A stretch of DNA of 64,000 nucleotides from Cordilura impudica (lineage: Eukaryota > Arthropoda > Insecta > Diptera > Scathophagidae). The stretch is taken from assembly GCA_963682025.1 (NCBI GenBank), contig OY821521.1, positions 48,215,307 through 48,279,306 of the forward strand, written 5' to 3'. The notes under the pieces are model-generated. The model ran no database searches. It was not told the DNA's origin and saw only the letters and a program-made list of their open reading frames with translations. Numbering within the stretch: position 1 is the first letter of the stretch; each line of letters begins with the position of its first letter. Shown piece by piece: positions 54,203 through 64,000 of this stretch. The position numbers and the translations under genes were made by a program.

Positions 54203-54956
54203 GAACAAGTAAGAAAATTATAGTGTAGACCGACTATACGATACCCTAAACCATGTGTTTAGAGACCCTATCTCTTTGGTCCAACTAATTTGATATAGAA
54301 AATGAGCATAAACAAAATTTGAGTGGCATTGTTATTAATTTTTTTGGCTGCAGATATGAAAAAAGTTCATATCGGGTGCTATATTTATATGGGGACTATG
54401 TCGAAAAATGGACCGATCCTGACTGTATTTGGTAAAGTCACTTATTTTTTTGAAAAAATATATACAACTCTATATGGGGCCTATGACTAAGAATTGTCCT
54501 ATAGAGATTATGGATATAATAAACTTATACAAACCCAATTTGATTGAGATCTATATGATAATTTCGATCTTATGGCAATTTATGCCGATTTCATAGGATT
54601 CATTTGTATGGGGACTAGGTCTGAACATGGACTGAATTTTACCAATTTCAATAGCTTTTATCCTATGGCCGATAAAAGCTTATATACTAAATTTGATCAA
54701 AATATATTCATATTTGCGACCTGTAGTTTGATTACAAAGTTTACATGGACACACGGACAGACGGACAGACGGACAGACGGACAGACGGACGTACATCGTG
54801 AAATCGACTCAGAAAGTGATTCTGAGTGATTCGACTCAGAAAGTGATTCTGAGTCGATCGGTATAATAAAAGATGGGTATAGGTCAAATATTTTTGGTAG
54901 TTACACACAGTAGCACAAAGTAATTATACCCAAACCACATAGTGGTATAGGGTATA
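54203..54956 (-). repeat. Family A repeat, copy 8
   Basis: Left end AACAAGTAAGAAAATTATAG with a damaged hairpin; an ACGGACAG run at about 54753-54793 (unit GGACAGAC rather than GGAC); a local duplication of GACTCAGAAAGTGATTCTGA near 54807-54853; right end GGTATAGGGTATA. Confidence 0.78.
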
Positions 54957-55200
54957 AAAACACAGTGTCAAACAGATTAACATAGGAACATATTATCATT
55001 ATTATTATTCAAAATATATACAAAATTATTTTTAACTAAAAAAATGAACATCTGTCGATTTTGTGATTTTCGTTTTAAATGTTTTTTTTTTCTAATTTAC
55101 TTTGATGAAAAATTTATTATATGCTACATTTAAAAATTCTGAAATTAAATTTTTTAATTTCTTAAATATTTTAATGCACGTTTTAATACTTAATATATAC

Positions 55201-55241
<41 letters not shown>

Positions 55242-56822
55242 CATATATATATTATATATACATATATATATATATTTTTTTTATTATTATGTTTTTTAAA
55301 AAATATTGAAAATTTTGTGAAATATTTTCCATTTTGTTGCTCTGGTAAGTTCTTTTAACATATACACTATCACCTACAAATTTAGTAAATGATTAATTTT
55401 TATTTTAGGTTAAACACTAATAAAACAAAAACAAATTCTTCTTCATCAAAATTTTATATATATATATATACCAAACTGAACATCAAATCTAAAAATCCAC
55501 CCACATCAAAAAAAAAAAAATATTTTAAGCCTGTTAGATGTTGAACAATACATCTGCTATGTTTTTCAAAATATCTGATACATATAGAAGGAATGTATAT
55601 AAAATACATCTCATATATATATACACGATCACTCACGTCTTCACACTGCATTATATTGTACTTAACAATGTAGTTAGAAGTGTTTGAAAATTGTAATTTG
55701 TAAAAAGATAGAAGGGTCTCCTGGCTGCTCATGAATGAATTGTATGATTTAGATTCCCTTGAAAAGGTAGTTAAAATTGGATTCTTTTTTATTATTATTT
55801 TATGTTTAATGTTTGGCTTTTTATAATAATAATAATAATAATTATAACTTGGCTTTTTTCTTTTATATAATTTAATGCATTTTTTTCTTTTCTTTATTAA
55901 TTGGATTTTGTGTATTTTTTTTTGTGTGCTAATTTTAACTAATTGTTTATAATAATATTAAACAAACATTATTTATTATAAACTATAAAGACCATGTATA
56001 AAAAAGAAATTTATTAATACAACAAAAAGTAAATAAAAATTGGATATTGTGTTTATACAAAATTAATAATTATGGTTTTATTAATACATTTACATACATA
56101 CATACATACATACATATATACATACATATAACATATAAGTATACTGTATGTGAAAACATTTAGCTAATGCCATTTACTTCTAATATTAACAAATTAATTA
56201 TCAAATCAATAAATTATAAATTATAATATATTATTAGTTTGTTGTTTTCTAATTTATAAACTAACCACATGTTTATGTAGAACGAATGAACGAACTATTG
56301 GCCATTTAAATGATAAACTCAAAAATTTTATAAATATATTTATTAATTTTTTTTTTTTAATAATCTTATCTATGCAAATTCTTGTTATCAACTATGGCCT
56401 ACATAGCCATTCATTATATATAAACCGGCCCTTAATATTTTTGTTTTTAGAAATTTTAACATAGAAAAATGTAATACATTTCATTGTTTAAAAAAAAAAT
56501 AAGAAAGATCGAAAACCAAAAATATTGATGAATATTTCGAACTTTTTGGAACAGTTTATTTTAACAAATTCAAGAACTTCCAGGAATGGGATTTTAATTA
56601 TTTTGGTTTGGCTTAAAAGCATTTGAATATTATATTATTTTTCAGAATAATATTATTTTTTCAAAATTATATTATTTTTTCAAATATTAGTTTTACGAGC
56701 AAATACCAAAAACAACCACTACCAAAAAAAATGTGAGGAATGTGAAAAAAAATTGATTGAAAAATTTGTTGTCATTTATTTAGAAATTCAACCGGAGCTC
56801 ATTTTTAAGGGATTTATTATTT
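54957..56822. other. Gene-free intron sequence with microsatellites
   Basis: A (TA)n tract at 55190-55275, TAATAATAA at 55829-55841, and CATACATACATA at 56094-56130. Very AT-rich. No element recognised. Confidence 0.55.
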
Positions 56823-57120
56823 GTTATACCCTTTACACCACTATTACGACCCACTAAAGTATATATTCTCGATCCTTATAACAACGCGTGTCGATATATG
56901 CGATGTTAGTCCATCATTCTGCTGATATCACGGTCATTCACAAAATAAACCAATTCACTGGGTAAAGTTAGCACAATATTGTTTGTCATTATTTCGAGCA
57001 GATTGGTGTTGAAAATGGGGTAAATCGGGCGTAATTGTGTCAAGATATGGCACAGTGCGCTTGTTCAATGGGTATTGGGGCTAGTTAAGACTTCCATCTT
57101 AATAGTTCATGTATGACATA
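56823..57120 (+). repeat. Family B repeat, 5' part
   Basis: Starts TTATACCCTTTACACCACTA and shares with 53820-53960 GTTGCCATTATTTCGAGCAG-like, GTTGAAAATGGGGTAAATCG and TCAAGATATG words. Hairpin end not present. Confidence 0.55.
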
Positions 57121-57882
57121 TGTATACAGCTACAAGAATAAAACCAAAATGGTGCATTACACAGCTAAGCATCACTTATGGGTTCGTCGTCCGTTAGGTA
57201 TTTTTTTTTTAAATTTACCTGTGGGACATTTTCGGCATCATTATCTGGGGGGGTAAGGAATTTCGAATCAGGATGAAAGTACTAGCCCAGGATAGTAAAA
57301 CCTCTAAACGGTTTGGTGTTCTCAGGCCAAACTTATGACCCCTTAGAATTTTTCCTTATCTTGATATTTGTTAGCTTATTTTTTCAGCTATAACTCAAAA
57401 ACCAATGATGATGATTCCTCCTTTCATTATTCAGCAAAATTGTAGCTAAGGCTTACTACTATATAAATACTTGGACGTATTTTATTAATATTTATTAATA
57501 TAACTATATTAACTAACAAGTTCCAGCGCTCAAATTCGAGTGCAATTTATTTATTTAGTTATTTTACTTTTCAACTTAGCCAATTCACAAACCAACACTT
57601 TTTCGGTTTATTATTATTGTGAATGAAGATAACAAACTCATAGACAAACAGATTAACAAATTTAATAAACACACATATAGCATATGTATAATTTTATGTA
57701 TGTATTAGTAGCAATTTTAAATGCAATTTACTCAAAATAAAGGAAAAAATTTAAAAATCTGTTAATCTGGTGAACAGCTAAAAAGAAATACCTTTCAGAT
57801 AATATACGTTTGGTCAAAATCGGGATAAAACGGTAGAACAAAATATCGGTAACAAAAAATCGCCTAGCTTATTAATATTATA

Positions 57883-58763
57883 AAGGGTGTTTTTTTATAG
57901 AGTGGCACAAGTTTAAATCATAATAAAACAAGGCAACATATTTTTAATATCAATGAAACGGGCTTTATTGGAAAGAAAATTTTATGAAATTAATGTTTAA
58001 ATATGATTTCTGCCAGGTGGCCGCTACAGCTGGCGCGTAGAAGGCGCAATCTGGAACACCAATTTTCAACAATTTGCTGCCGTATTTCGCCAATAACTCT
58101 TCGAATGTTGCTTTCCAGGTGTTCAATGTTTTGTGGTTTATCGATGTAGACAAGTGACTTAACATAACCCCAAAGCAAATAATCTAATGGGGTTAAATCA
58201 CACGACCTTGGTGTCCAATTAATTGGGCCATTACGTGCAATTATTTTTTTATAAAAAGTTTCTTTGAGTAGATCAATTGTAGCGCCCGCTGTGTGGAGTG
58301 AGGCTCCGTCCTGTTGAAATAACATATCAGCAAGGTTAATCCCACGTAATTGAGGTACGAAAAAATTTCGAATCATGCTCCTATACCGTTCACCATTGAC
58401 AGTAACATTCTGACCATCATCGTTTTTGAAGACATATGGGCCAATGACCCCGCCGGACCATAAAGCGCACCAAACAGTAAGCTTCTGGATTCTCCACACT
58501 CCAAATGCGACAATTCTGCTTATTTACATACCCATTCAACTAGAAATGGGCTTCATCGGAAAATAAAATTTTGAATGGAAATTCAAAATCAATATCAGTT
58601 TGTGCTTCAGCCCATTCGCCGAATTGGCGATTCATACGATGGTGTAAGCCGATTCATAATGAAATTTCAAAGCAAACTAAACAAAAGGCAGCTATCAGCT
58701 GTTAAATGGGTTGTCAAATAAAGCAGTGATGACACAGTTGTGACACTCTAAAAAAACACGCTT
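57883..58763 (-). mobile_element. DD41D mariner, internally deleted, nested in Helitron
   Basis: 881 bp. Left end AAGGGTGTTTTTTTATAGAG; right end, inward, AAGCGTGTTTTTTTAGAGTG; TA on both sides (57881-57882, 58764-58765). TIRs align over about 27 bp. It encodes the C-terminal half of a rosa-type transposase. Confidence 0.88.
57990..58640 (-). pseudogene. DD41D mariner transposase, N-terminally truncated
   Basis: Upstream (58500-58580) reads FKILFSDEAHF then a stop and LNGYVNKQNCRI, with a shift into the 169-codon open frame 58499-57990: CALWSGGVIGPYVFKNDDGQ, LFQQDGASLHTAGATI (second D), WTPRSCDLTPLDYLLWGYVK (third D, 41 residues later), ending HLAEIIFKH. Only a short N-terminal remnant follows the start region near 58640, so most of the DNA-binding domain is deleted. 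Confidence 0.82.
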
Positions 58764-58966
58764 TAGATATGGTAATATGTATATAGGGTCATAAGAGAAA
58801 ATGTTTGGCTGAGAACGCTACTGGCCTAGTACTTGTACTCCCCAAAAATGGCTATTGCACTGTGTCATTGTTTTTTAATTCTACATACATATATATAATT
58901 TTGTATATGTTTCATTATCTGATTTAATTTTTTAAGTATTTTGTTTACATTTCTTATATCGCTCAT

Positions 58967-59151
58967 TTGCGAGAAGACCGGTATAACTCAAAAAAAATGC
59001 TATCAGAAAATGCTATTGATATCTCTTTCTCACATAGAGTGGCGACCGAAAGTGTTTTGTACTTTACTCAGCCGTTGTGTACAATTGAAAACTTTGAATG
59101 CATTTATCTCGGTATCGCTTTTTTCAGTTATGCCGGTCTTCTCGCAAAAAT
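58967..59151. repeat. Inverted repeat, 37-bp arms
   Basis: TTTGCGAGAAGACCGGTATA at 58966 is repeated inverted at about 59115-59152 (TATGCCGGTCTTCTCGCAAA), with about 110 bp between the arms. It may be the arms of a small MITE or a stem-loop. Confidence 0.75.
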
Positions 59152-59152
59152 C

Positions 59153-59726
59153 ATCTAAATATTTTTTTTCTATTTTATTATATAAATTACACTGTGGAAC
59201 ATTTTCGCGGTCAATGTCTGGGGAGTTAGATAGGAAAAAATATAAAAGGCCTTGGTGTGCGAAGGCCAAACTCTTTGGAGATTTCACTATACTGACCTAG
59301 TACTTTCACTATGACTTGTTATTTCTCACCCCCCCACTATGTTATTTTTGCCCTCTCATAGATCCGTTGGCGACTTTTTAATAATACAATTTTTTTTGTT
59401 AAAGCTAAATATTTCATAAATTTTCAAAAAATTTTTATTTTATTAATTTTATTTTATTGAATGGCGGGAAAACTTCCCTCCAATAATTTTTTATTATATA
59501 TCATGAAGTGACCATTAGCGACCAAAAATTCCAAAAAAATTTTAAAAAGAATTTAATTTTTCTGCATTTAAATTTAAAGTAAGATGTTTTCAATGAATCC
59601 TAAAAATCTAAATTCCAAAATTTAAAGCGACCGCCAAAAAGTAATACCATTTTTTTCTTCAAAATTTTCAAGTCATAAGTCGTTAAGTGTGGCCCATTTG
59701 ATATTTTAAAAAGTTATACCTCCTTA
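59153..59726. other. Gene-free intron sequence
   Basis: AT-rich. A stretch near 59190-59300 has words shared with 57222-57345 (TGTGG(A/G)ACATTTTCG, CCTAGTACTTTCA), suggesting another old dispersed repeat. Confidence 0.35.
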
Positions 59727-60094
59727 TCTATAATATTAATAGGCTAGGCGATTTATTGTTACCGATGTTTTGTTCTACCGTTTTATCCCGATTTTGACCA
59801 AACGTATATTATTTGAAAGGTATTTCTTTTTAGCTGTTCACCAGATTTACAAAGTTTTTAATTTTTTTCCTTTATTTTGAGTAAATTGCATTTAAAGTTG
59901 CTACTAACACATACATAAAATTATATATATGCTATGTGTGTATTTATTAAATTTGTTAATAAGTTTGTGAATGAGTTTGTTATCTTGATTCACAATAATA
60001 ATAAACCAACAAGTGTTGGTTTGTGAATTGGCTAAGTTGAAAAATAAAGTTACCTAGAAATTGCACTCGAATTTCGAACGCTGGAATCTGCTAG
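59727..60094 (+). mobile_element. Non-autonomous Helitron, copy 7 (368 bp)
   Basis: Canonical ends: A|TCTATAATATTAATAGGCTA and GGAATCTGCTAG|T, hairpin CTCGAATTTCGAA just upstream. Good reference copy for the family together with copy 1. Confidence 0.9.
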
Positions 60095-60593
60095 TATAAA
60101 TATAAATTGTGAAATATTTTTCTAAAGATTTCTTATTGCCGTCGAAGAACTTTTAAAATGTTTTGATGCCAAAGTCTGTTTAAAATATATTTAAAATATT
60201 TCTGGTTCCCTGGTTTCATAAGCAGCATTTTTTTTATAGCTATGAAAATTTGCTTTTGTTTATTTTTCACATAACGTGTTATGAAAACAGGAGTTGCAAA
60301 GATAAGTTTCTCAAAAACCAAGGAACTTTTAGAGAAATAAAATAAACATAATCTTAGACTGTGCGGCAATAAGGTAAGAAATTTTTTGGAAAATGGGTCC
60401 CGGTACAAACAAAGTCATCCTAAACATTTCTGTGGATTTGAAAAACCATATTGAAAACATTAATTTTCAATATATACCTGTTTGTAAGAATTAACCGGAT
60501 TTAAATAAATTTTGGAGAGAAAAACTCGAACTTCCCAAATTACAAATTTTTAATTATATAATCAGATAAAAGGTTCAAAATTATTTTCCTTAA

Positions 60594-61373
60594 TATTAAA
60601 ACCAGAGTTCAGAAAAAAAACACACACTGAATAAAAAACTCGTACATATATGTAAACAAACATAACTTAGACCAACACACACATATTTTTATTTTCATAT
60701 CAATTATGTTTGTTTTTAAATTTTCTTCGGTGCCCAACACAACCATGACTGTGTTCGTTTTAATATTTCGTTATTTACACGAACATTTTTGTATCACATA
60801 CTTTTTGTTTCAATCACACATAAAGCACACATTTTTGAGTGTTGCTTTATTTGAAGTTCATGTTCTGGTACGTGTACTGAAAAAAACCACAGAACATGTA
60901 CAATAAACAGGTTCGAGTTCAGTTATATTTTAAGTCGTGTTGTGGCTCGTTCAGTTCAGTTATATTTTAAACACGACTTAAAATATAACTGAACTCGAAC
61001 CTGTTTATTGTACATGTTCTGTTTTTTCTCACTACACGAGCCACAACACGACTTAAAATATAACTGAACTCGAACCTGTTTATTGTACATGTTCTGTGGT
61101 TTTTTTCAGTACACGTACCAGAACATGAACTTCAAATAAAGCAACACTCAAAAATGTGTGCTTTATATGTGATTGAAACAAAAAGTATGTGATACAAAAA
61201 TGTTCGTGTAAATAACGAAATATTAAAACGAACACAGTCATGATTGTGTTGGGCACCGTAGAAAATTTAGAAACGCACATAATTGATATGAAAATAAAGA
61301 TATGTGTTGGCTGCTTTTGAACAGAACATTGTGTGTTTCATGTGTGTATTTTCTGAACCTTGATTAAAACATT
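60594..61373. mobile_element. Foldback element, family E, with arms of about 310 bp
   Basis: Large palindrome. The left arm (60594-60915) and right arm (about 61060-61373) are near-identical inverted copies: CACACACATATTTTTATTTT faces AAAATAAAGATATGTGTTGG, and the stretch TGTTCTG(G/T)TACGTGTACTG is mirrored. The centre (60905-61060) has further inverted and direct copies of ACTTAAAATATAACTGAACT. Identical short frames on opposite strands are by-products of the palindrome. Confidence 0.9.
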
Positions 61374-62055
61374 TCGTGCGCAAATTATTTCTAGCAAGGG
61401 GAAAAAATATAAATTCGACATTTTTGAAGACAATTTTGAAATTTCATTTATATTAGTCAAATTGAACGGGTCTTTGATTATTTTGCATACAATCAATTTC
61501 GATTTTTTATTTCAACAAAGTAAAGTAAAATAATTCTTTGAACAGAATATTCATAAAAACAACCTATTTTAAAAATTTCCTCCCATGGCTTCATACCAAA
61601 TATCAAATCTAGGCTGAAAAACCGATTTCTTTGAGTGAATAACAAAAAATAACAATGGATTCCACACAGAAAACTTGTAAGCATCATTGGGCATGAAAGT
61701 GTTCACTAATACAATTTCACATTAACAAAATTTTATATAGTTCTCTAAATTTCATAAGAATTTTAACTATAAAACCTATAAACCCGATTTTTCTATATTT
61801 TTACAAACAAAATAAAATTTAAATGAAAACAGGGGGGCAAATCGTCGCATTCGATATCGAGTAAAATCAATCGAAATTCCATATTTTGGTTTATTATATA
61901 AAGAAGACGGACAATCGTCAGACCTCATTTCACTTTTCTATTAACTATGGACCATAAGTCGTTAGCTGTGACAGAGTAAAATAGCTCTTAGTATTTTATT
62001 TTGGAAAATAAAAAAATAATTTCGATCGAAAAATTTCGATAACGAATGCGACGAT
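61374..62055. other. Unassigned intron sequence
   Basis: AT-rich. No gene. A TTTCGAT-rich stretch lies at 61850-62045. Confidence 0.4.
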
Positions 62056-62240
62056 TCGACCTCAGGACACACAAACAAACGGACGGACGGATTTGGCTAA
62101 ATCGACTCAGAAAGTGGTTCTAAGTCGATCGCTATAATAAAAGGTTGTTCTATGTCTGACCATATACAACCATGCAAATATTATATTTTAAATAATATTA
62201 TTTATACCCAACAGTATAGTTGTATGGTTCCTAGAAAAAA
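62056..62240 (-). repeat. Diverged A-like repeat end
   Basis: ACACACAAACAAACGGACGG, GGCTAAATCGACTCAGAAAG, TCGATCGCTATAATAAAAGG follow family A order, but the terminal TATAGGGTATA block is replaced by TATAGTTGTATGG. Confidence 0.5.
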
Positions 62241-62743
62241 CAAAATTTATGTGGACATGGTAATCCTTTTTTTTTTTACAACAAATTCTCTAAAAAAAGA
62301 GAAATGTGTATAAAATACAGTCTTTTTCCACATATAAAGTACATCTGCTATATTTAAAAAAAACGCTAAATTATATTAATAAAAATAAAAAGTTATTATA
62401 ACTTAATTGCGTATTTGGCTAAATTTTGTTCACATTAATCATTTTATACTAAAAGTACTAAAAACAAGGAAATTAAAAAATTATTCGAAATTTCCTTAAA
62501 AATAAGCCAATTTTTTTTTTTGGTTTTAATTACAAAAAATTAACGCTAAAATCCCGCTAATGGCTGTAGCTGCATGTCAGCCATAAATATAAAAGAGAAC
62601 AAATAATAATAATAATTAATTATGCATAATTTGAAAACAACAGCAACATTATTATAAAATAAAAATTATTTATATACATACATACATATGTAGATAAAAA
62701 TTTTATTAATAATTTTGTATATATATTTTTGTTAATTTTGTAG

Positions 62744-63054
62744 ATTTCGCTTGGGTGACATTAACCACAAATGATACTTATTCTTTGGGTGCCTTAGTGT
62801 TGGCTCATTCTTTAAGAAGAGTCGCCACAAAACATCAATTGGCGGTTTTGGTCACACCCGGCGTCTCAGAATCTATGCGTCAAAAACTAAAAGACATCTA
62901 CAATGTCGTTCAGGAAGTCAATGTTATGGATTCACAGGATTCGGCCAATTTGGCCTTATTGGCCAGACCCGAATTAGGCATTACATTTACCAAACTTCAT
63001 TGTTGGCGTCTAGTACAATTTGAGAAGTGCGTATTTTTGGATTCAGATACTTTG
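62744..63054 (+). CDS. Glycogenin: Glycogenin exon 2
   Basis: Glycogenin is the self-glucosylating GT8 glycosyltransferase that primes glycogen synthesis in the cytosol, using UDP-glucose and Mn2+. This exon gives residues 3-106. Visible motifs: FAWVTLTTNDTYSLGALVLA (UDP-binding N-terminus), AVLVTPGVS, NLALLARPELGITFTKLHCW with K86 (equivalent of the catalytic-site Lys), and LDSDTL with D102-x-D104, the metal-binding DxD. Acceptor TTTTGTAG before 62744; donor GTAGGT at 63055, phase 0. With exon 1 the coding length to here is 318 bases, 106 codons. Confidence 0.95.
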
Positions 63055-63128
63055 GTAGGTGATCTTTTGGTTGAATTAATTAAAAGTTAAAATTCATAAA
63101 TATAATTATAATTTTTGATCGTTTAAAG
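63055..63128 (+). other. Glycogenin intron 2 (74 bp)
   Basis: GTAGGT donor, TTTAAAG acceptor, in-frame stop TAA inside. Typical short fly intron. Confidence 0.9.
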
Positions 63129-63599
63129 GTTTTACAAAACTGTGATGAATTATTTGAACGTGAAGAGTTATCAGCGGCTCCCGATGTAAGCTGGCCCGAT
63201 TGTTTCAATTCCGGTGTTTTCGTTTACAAGCCCAGCCAAGAATCGTTCGATAAAATTGTCGACTTTGCCCTGAAGAATGGCAGCTTTGATGGTGGTGACC
63301 AGGGTCTCTTGAATCAATATTTCTCTGATTGGGCTACTAGTGATATTAAGAAACGTTTGCCCTTCTTATACAATGTCACGGCTTATGCTTCATATTGTTA
63401 TTTGCCCGCCTTTAAACAATTCAGAGATCAAATTAAGATTTTGCATTTTGCTGGCAAAATGAAACCCTGGTTGATTCAATACAATTCACAAAGCAAAACA
63501 CCCTGTGTACCGTCGGACTATTCACATGCCACAGACTTGATACAACTCTGGTGGAATATCTTCTTCGATAATGTTCATTCAAGTTTAAATACCGAAATG
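63129..63599 (+). CDS. Glycogenin: Glycogenin exon 3
   Basis: Residues 107-263, exactly 157 codons, phase 0 at both ends. Motifs: VLQNCDELFEREELSAAPD, WPDCFNSGVFVYKPS, GSFDGGDQGLLNQYF (substrate-binding D160 and D163), LPFLYNVTAYASYCYLPAF, with Y195 at the place of the autoglucosylated tyrosine of mammalian glycogenin (Tyr195 in human, 194 in rabbit), and ILHFAGKMKPWL with metal-binding H212. Donor GTAAGT at 63600. This completes the catalytic domain. Confidence 0.96.
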
Positions 63600-63704
63600 G
63601 TAAGTAGTCTTGGAAATATTTTCCTTAAGTTTATCATAATAATTTTGAGTTTTTTTTGCGTTATATTTGTTTGTTACCTTTACTAATTCAATTCCTAAAG
63701 ACAA

Positions 63705-63724
63705 GACTGTCTGTCTGTCTGTCT
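63705..63724. repeat. (CTGT)n microsatellite in glycogenin intron 3
   Basis: Four to five CTGT units in the 203-bp intron 63600-63802. Confidence 0.8.
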
Positions 63725-63802
63725 TTCCTTTTTAATCCCCATTTGCTGTACTCAAAATAAAATTAATTTTAATGTTTTTACGAAATGTTCAAATTTACAA
63801 AG

Positions 63803-63895
63803 CTTACACTTGTTAAAGAAATTGATAAACAGGATTCATTAAATGCTAAACAATTAGCGGAACAAACTAAAGATTTTAAAAAAGAAGAAGAAGAG
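63803..63895 (+). CDS. Glycogenin: Glycogenin exon 4 (probable), C-terminal linker
   Basis: Acceptor TTACAAAG before 63803, donor GAG|GTAAGA at 63896. 93 bases, 31 codons, phase 0, reading LTLVKEIDKQDSLNAKQLAE then QTKDFKKEEEE. Charged, helical and lysine/glutamate-rich, it fits the variable linker between the catalytic domain and the C-terminal glycogen-synthase-binding motif, which would lie beyond the window. Deduced from splice sites and frame; it could be alternatively spliced. Confidence 0.7.
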
Positions 63896-64000
63896 GTAAG
63901 AAAACACAAATCAACGTTTTCACTTTCAAAATATTTAGTGCACCAATATTATTATTATATTTGAAAAATTTACTTTTCAAATCTTTGTTCTCATTCTGCA

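Larger units (their letters stand above)
57513..58767 (-). mobile_element. Non-autonomous Helitron, copy 6, split by a mariner
   Basis: Helitron sequence runs 57513-57882, then resumes at 58764/58766 with the last bases of its 5' end (ATA|GA followed by T). The 3' end is CTTGTTAG followed by T. The 5' bases TCTA lie on the far side of the mariner, so the mariner entered an existing Helitron near its start. Confidence 0.85.
37567..62743 (+). other. Glycogenin intron 1, about 25.2 kb
   Basis: Donor GTAAGT at 37567, acceptor TTTTGTAG ending 62743 after a T-rich tract. It holds family A, family B, Helitron, foldback, mariner-type, R1-clade and Jockey-type sequences listed separately. Short introns of 74 and 203 bp follow, so nearly all the gene's length is this transposon-loaded intron. 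Enhancers may lie here but none can be read directly. Confidence 0.68.

Noticed and set aside
60706..61280. Two nearly identical 66-codon frames on opposite strands
   Set aside because: They are the two arms of a palindromic foldback element. Identity follows from the inverted repeat, not from coding constraint.

Overview
The window is AT-rich, intron-bearing, transposon-saturated eukaryotic DNA. It looks like a higher fly (Diptera: Brachycera, probably a calyptrate such as a blow fly). The evidence is a Drosophila-like glycogenin gene with short GT..AG introns and a very long first intron, rosa-type DD41D mariners, R1- and Jockey-clade retrotransposons, and interspersed elements carrying GTCC/GGAC runs as in dipteran mini-me/DINE-1 repeats. 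The species cannot be fixed from the sequence. Host genes are few. Glycogenin lies on the + strand: a first coding exon of only 7 coding bases (37560-37566), an intron of about 25.2 kb, then exons at 62744-63054, 63129-63599 and 63803-63895, running off the right edge. A second probable host exon, a 5' coding exon with a strong splice donor, lies on the - strand at 24284-24563; I do not recognise the gene. Everything else is mobile or repeat-derived. Layout: 1-5165 holds the 3' end of a hairpin-ended repeat (family B) with a heptamer array, two copies of a related repeat (family A) and a small Helitron. 5404-9946 is a broken DDE-like transposon gene split near its C terminus by a Transib (RAG1-related) transposon at 7133-9916, with a perfect 5-bp target duplication and RSS-like ends. 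10443-13018 is a dead DD41D mariner with an intact DD41D mariner nested in its start. 14.7-22 kb is a graveyard of mariner, R1-clade and Jockey fragments plus a tRNA-type SINE. 22-30 kb holds a repeat with inverted ends (family C), the minus-strand host exon, a dead Tc1 element and kilobase-scale (TTAAAAA)n arrays. 29932-34356 is a TG..CA-bounded insertion containing an almost intact hAT transposon (30379-33028). 34877-36529 is an apparently intact Tc1-like transposon with IR/DR ends. From 37.6 to 62.7 kb the glycogenin intron holds foldback elements, more A, B and Helitron copies, two non-LTR fragments and four mariner-type remnants. The main result is a readable nesting order. At least seven insertions can be dated against each other by removing the inner element and finding that the reading frame or repeat unit of the outer one is rejoined: Transib in a DDE-like gene; mariner in mariner; Helitron in Jockey; a 1.5-kb composite in the same Jockey; mariner in Helitron; family A and a 0.9-kb element in one mariner; hAT in a TG..CA insertion in family C. 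I found no CRISPR array, rRNA, functional tRNA or bacterial-type operon.
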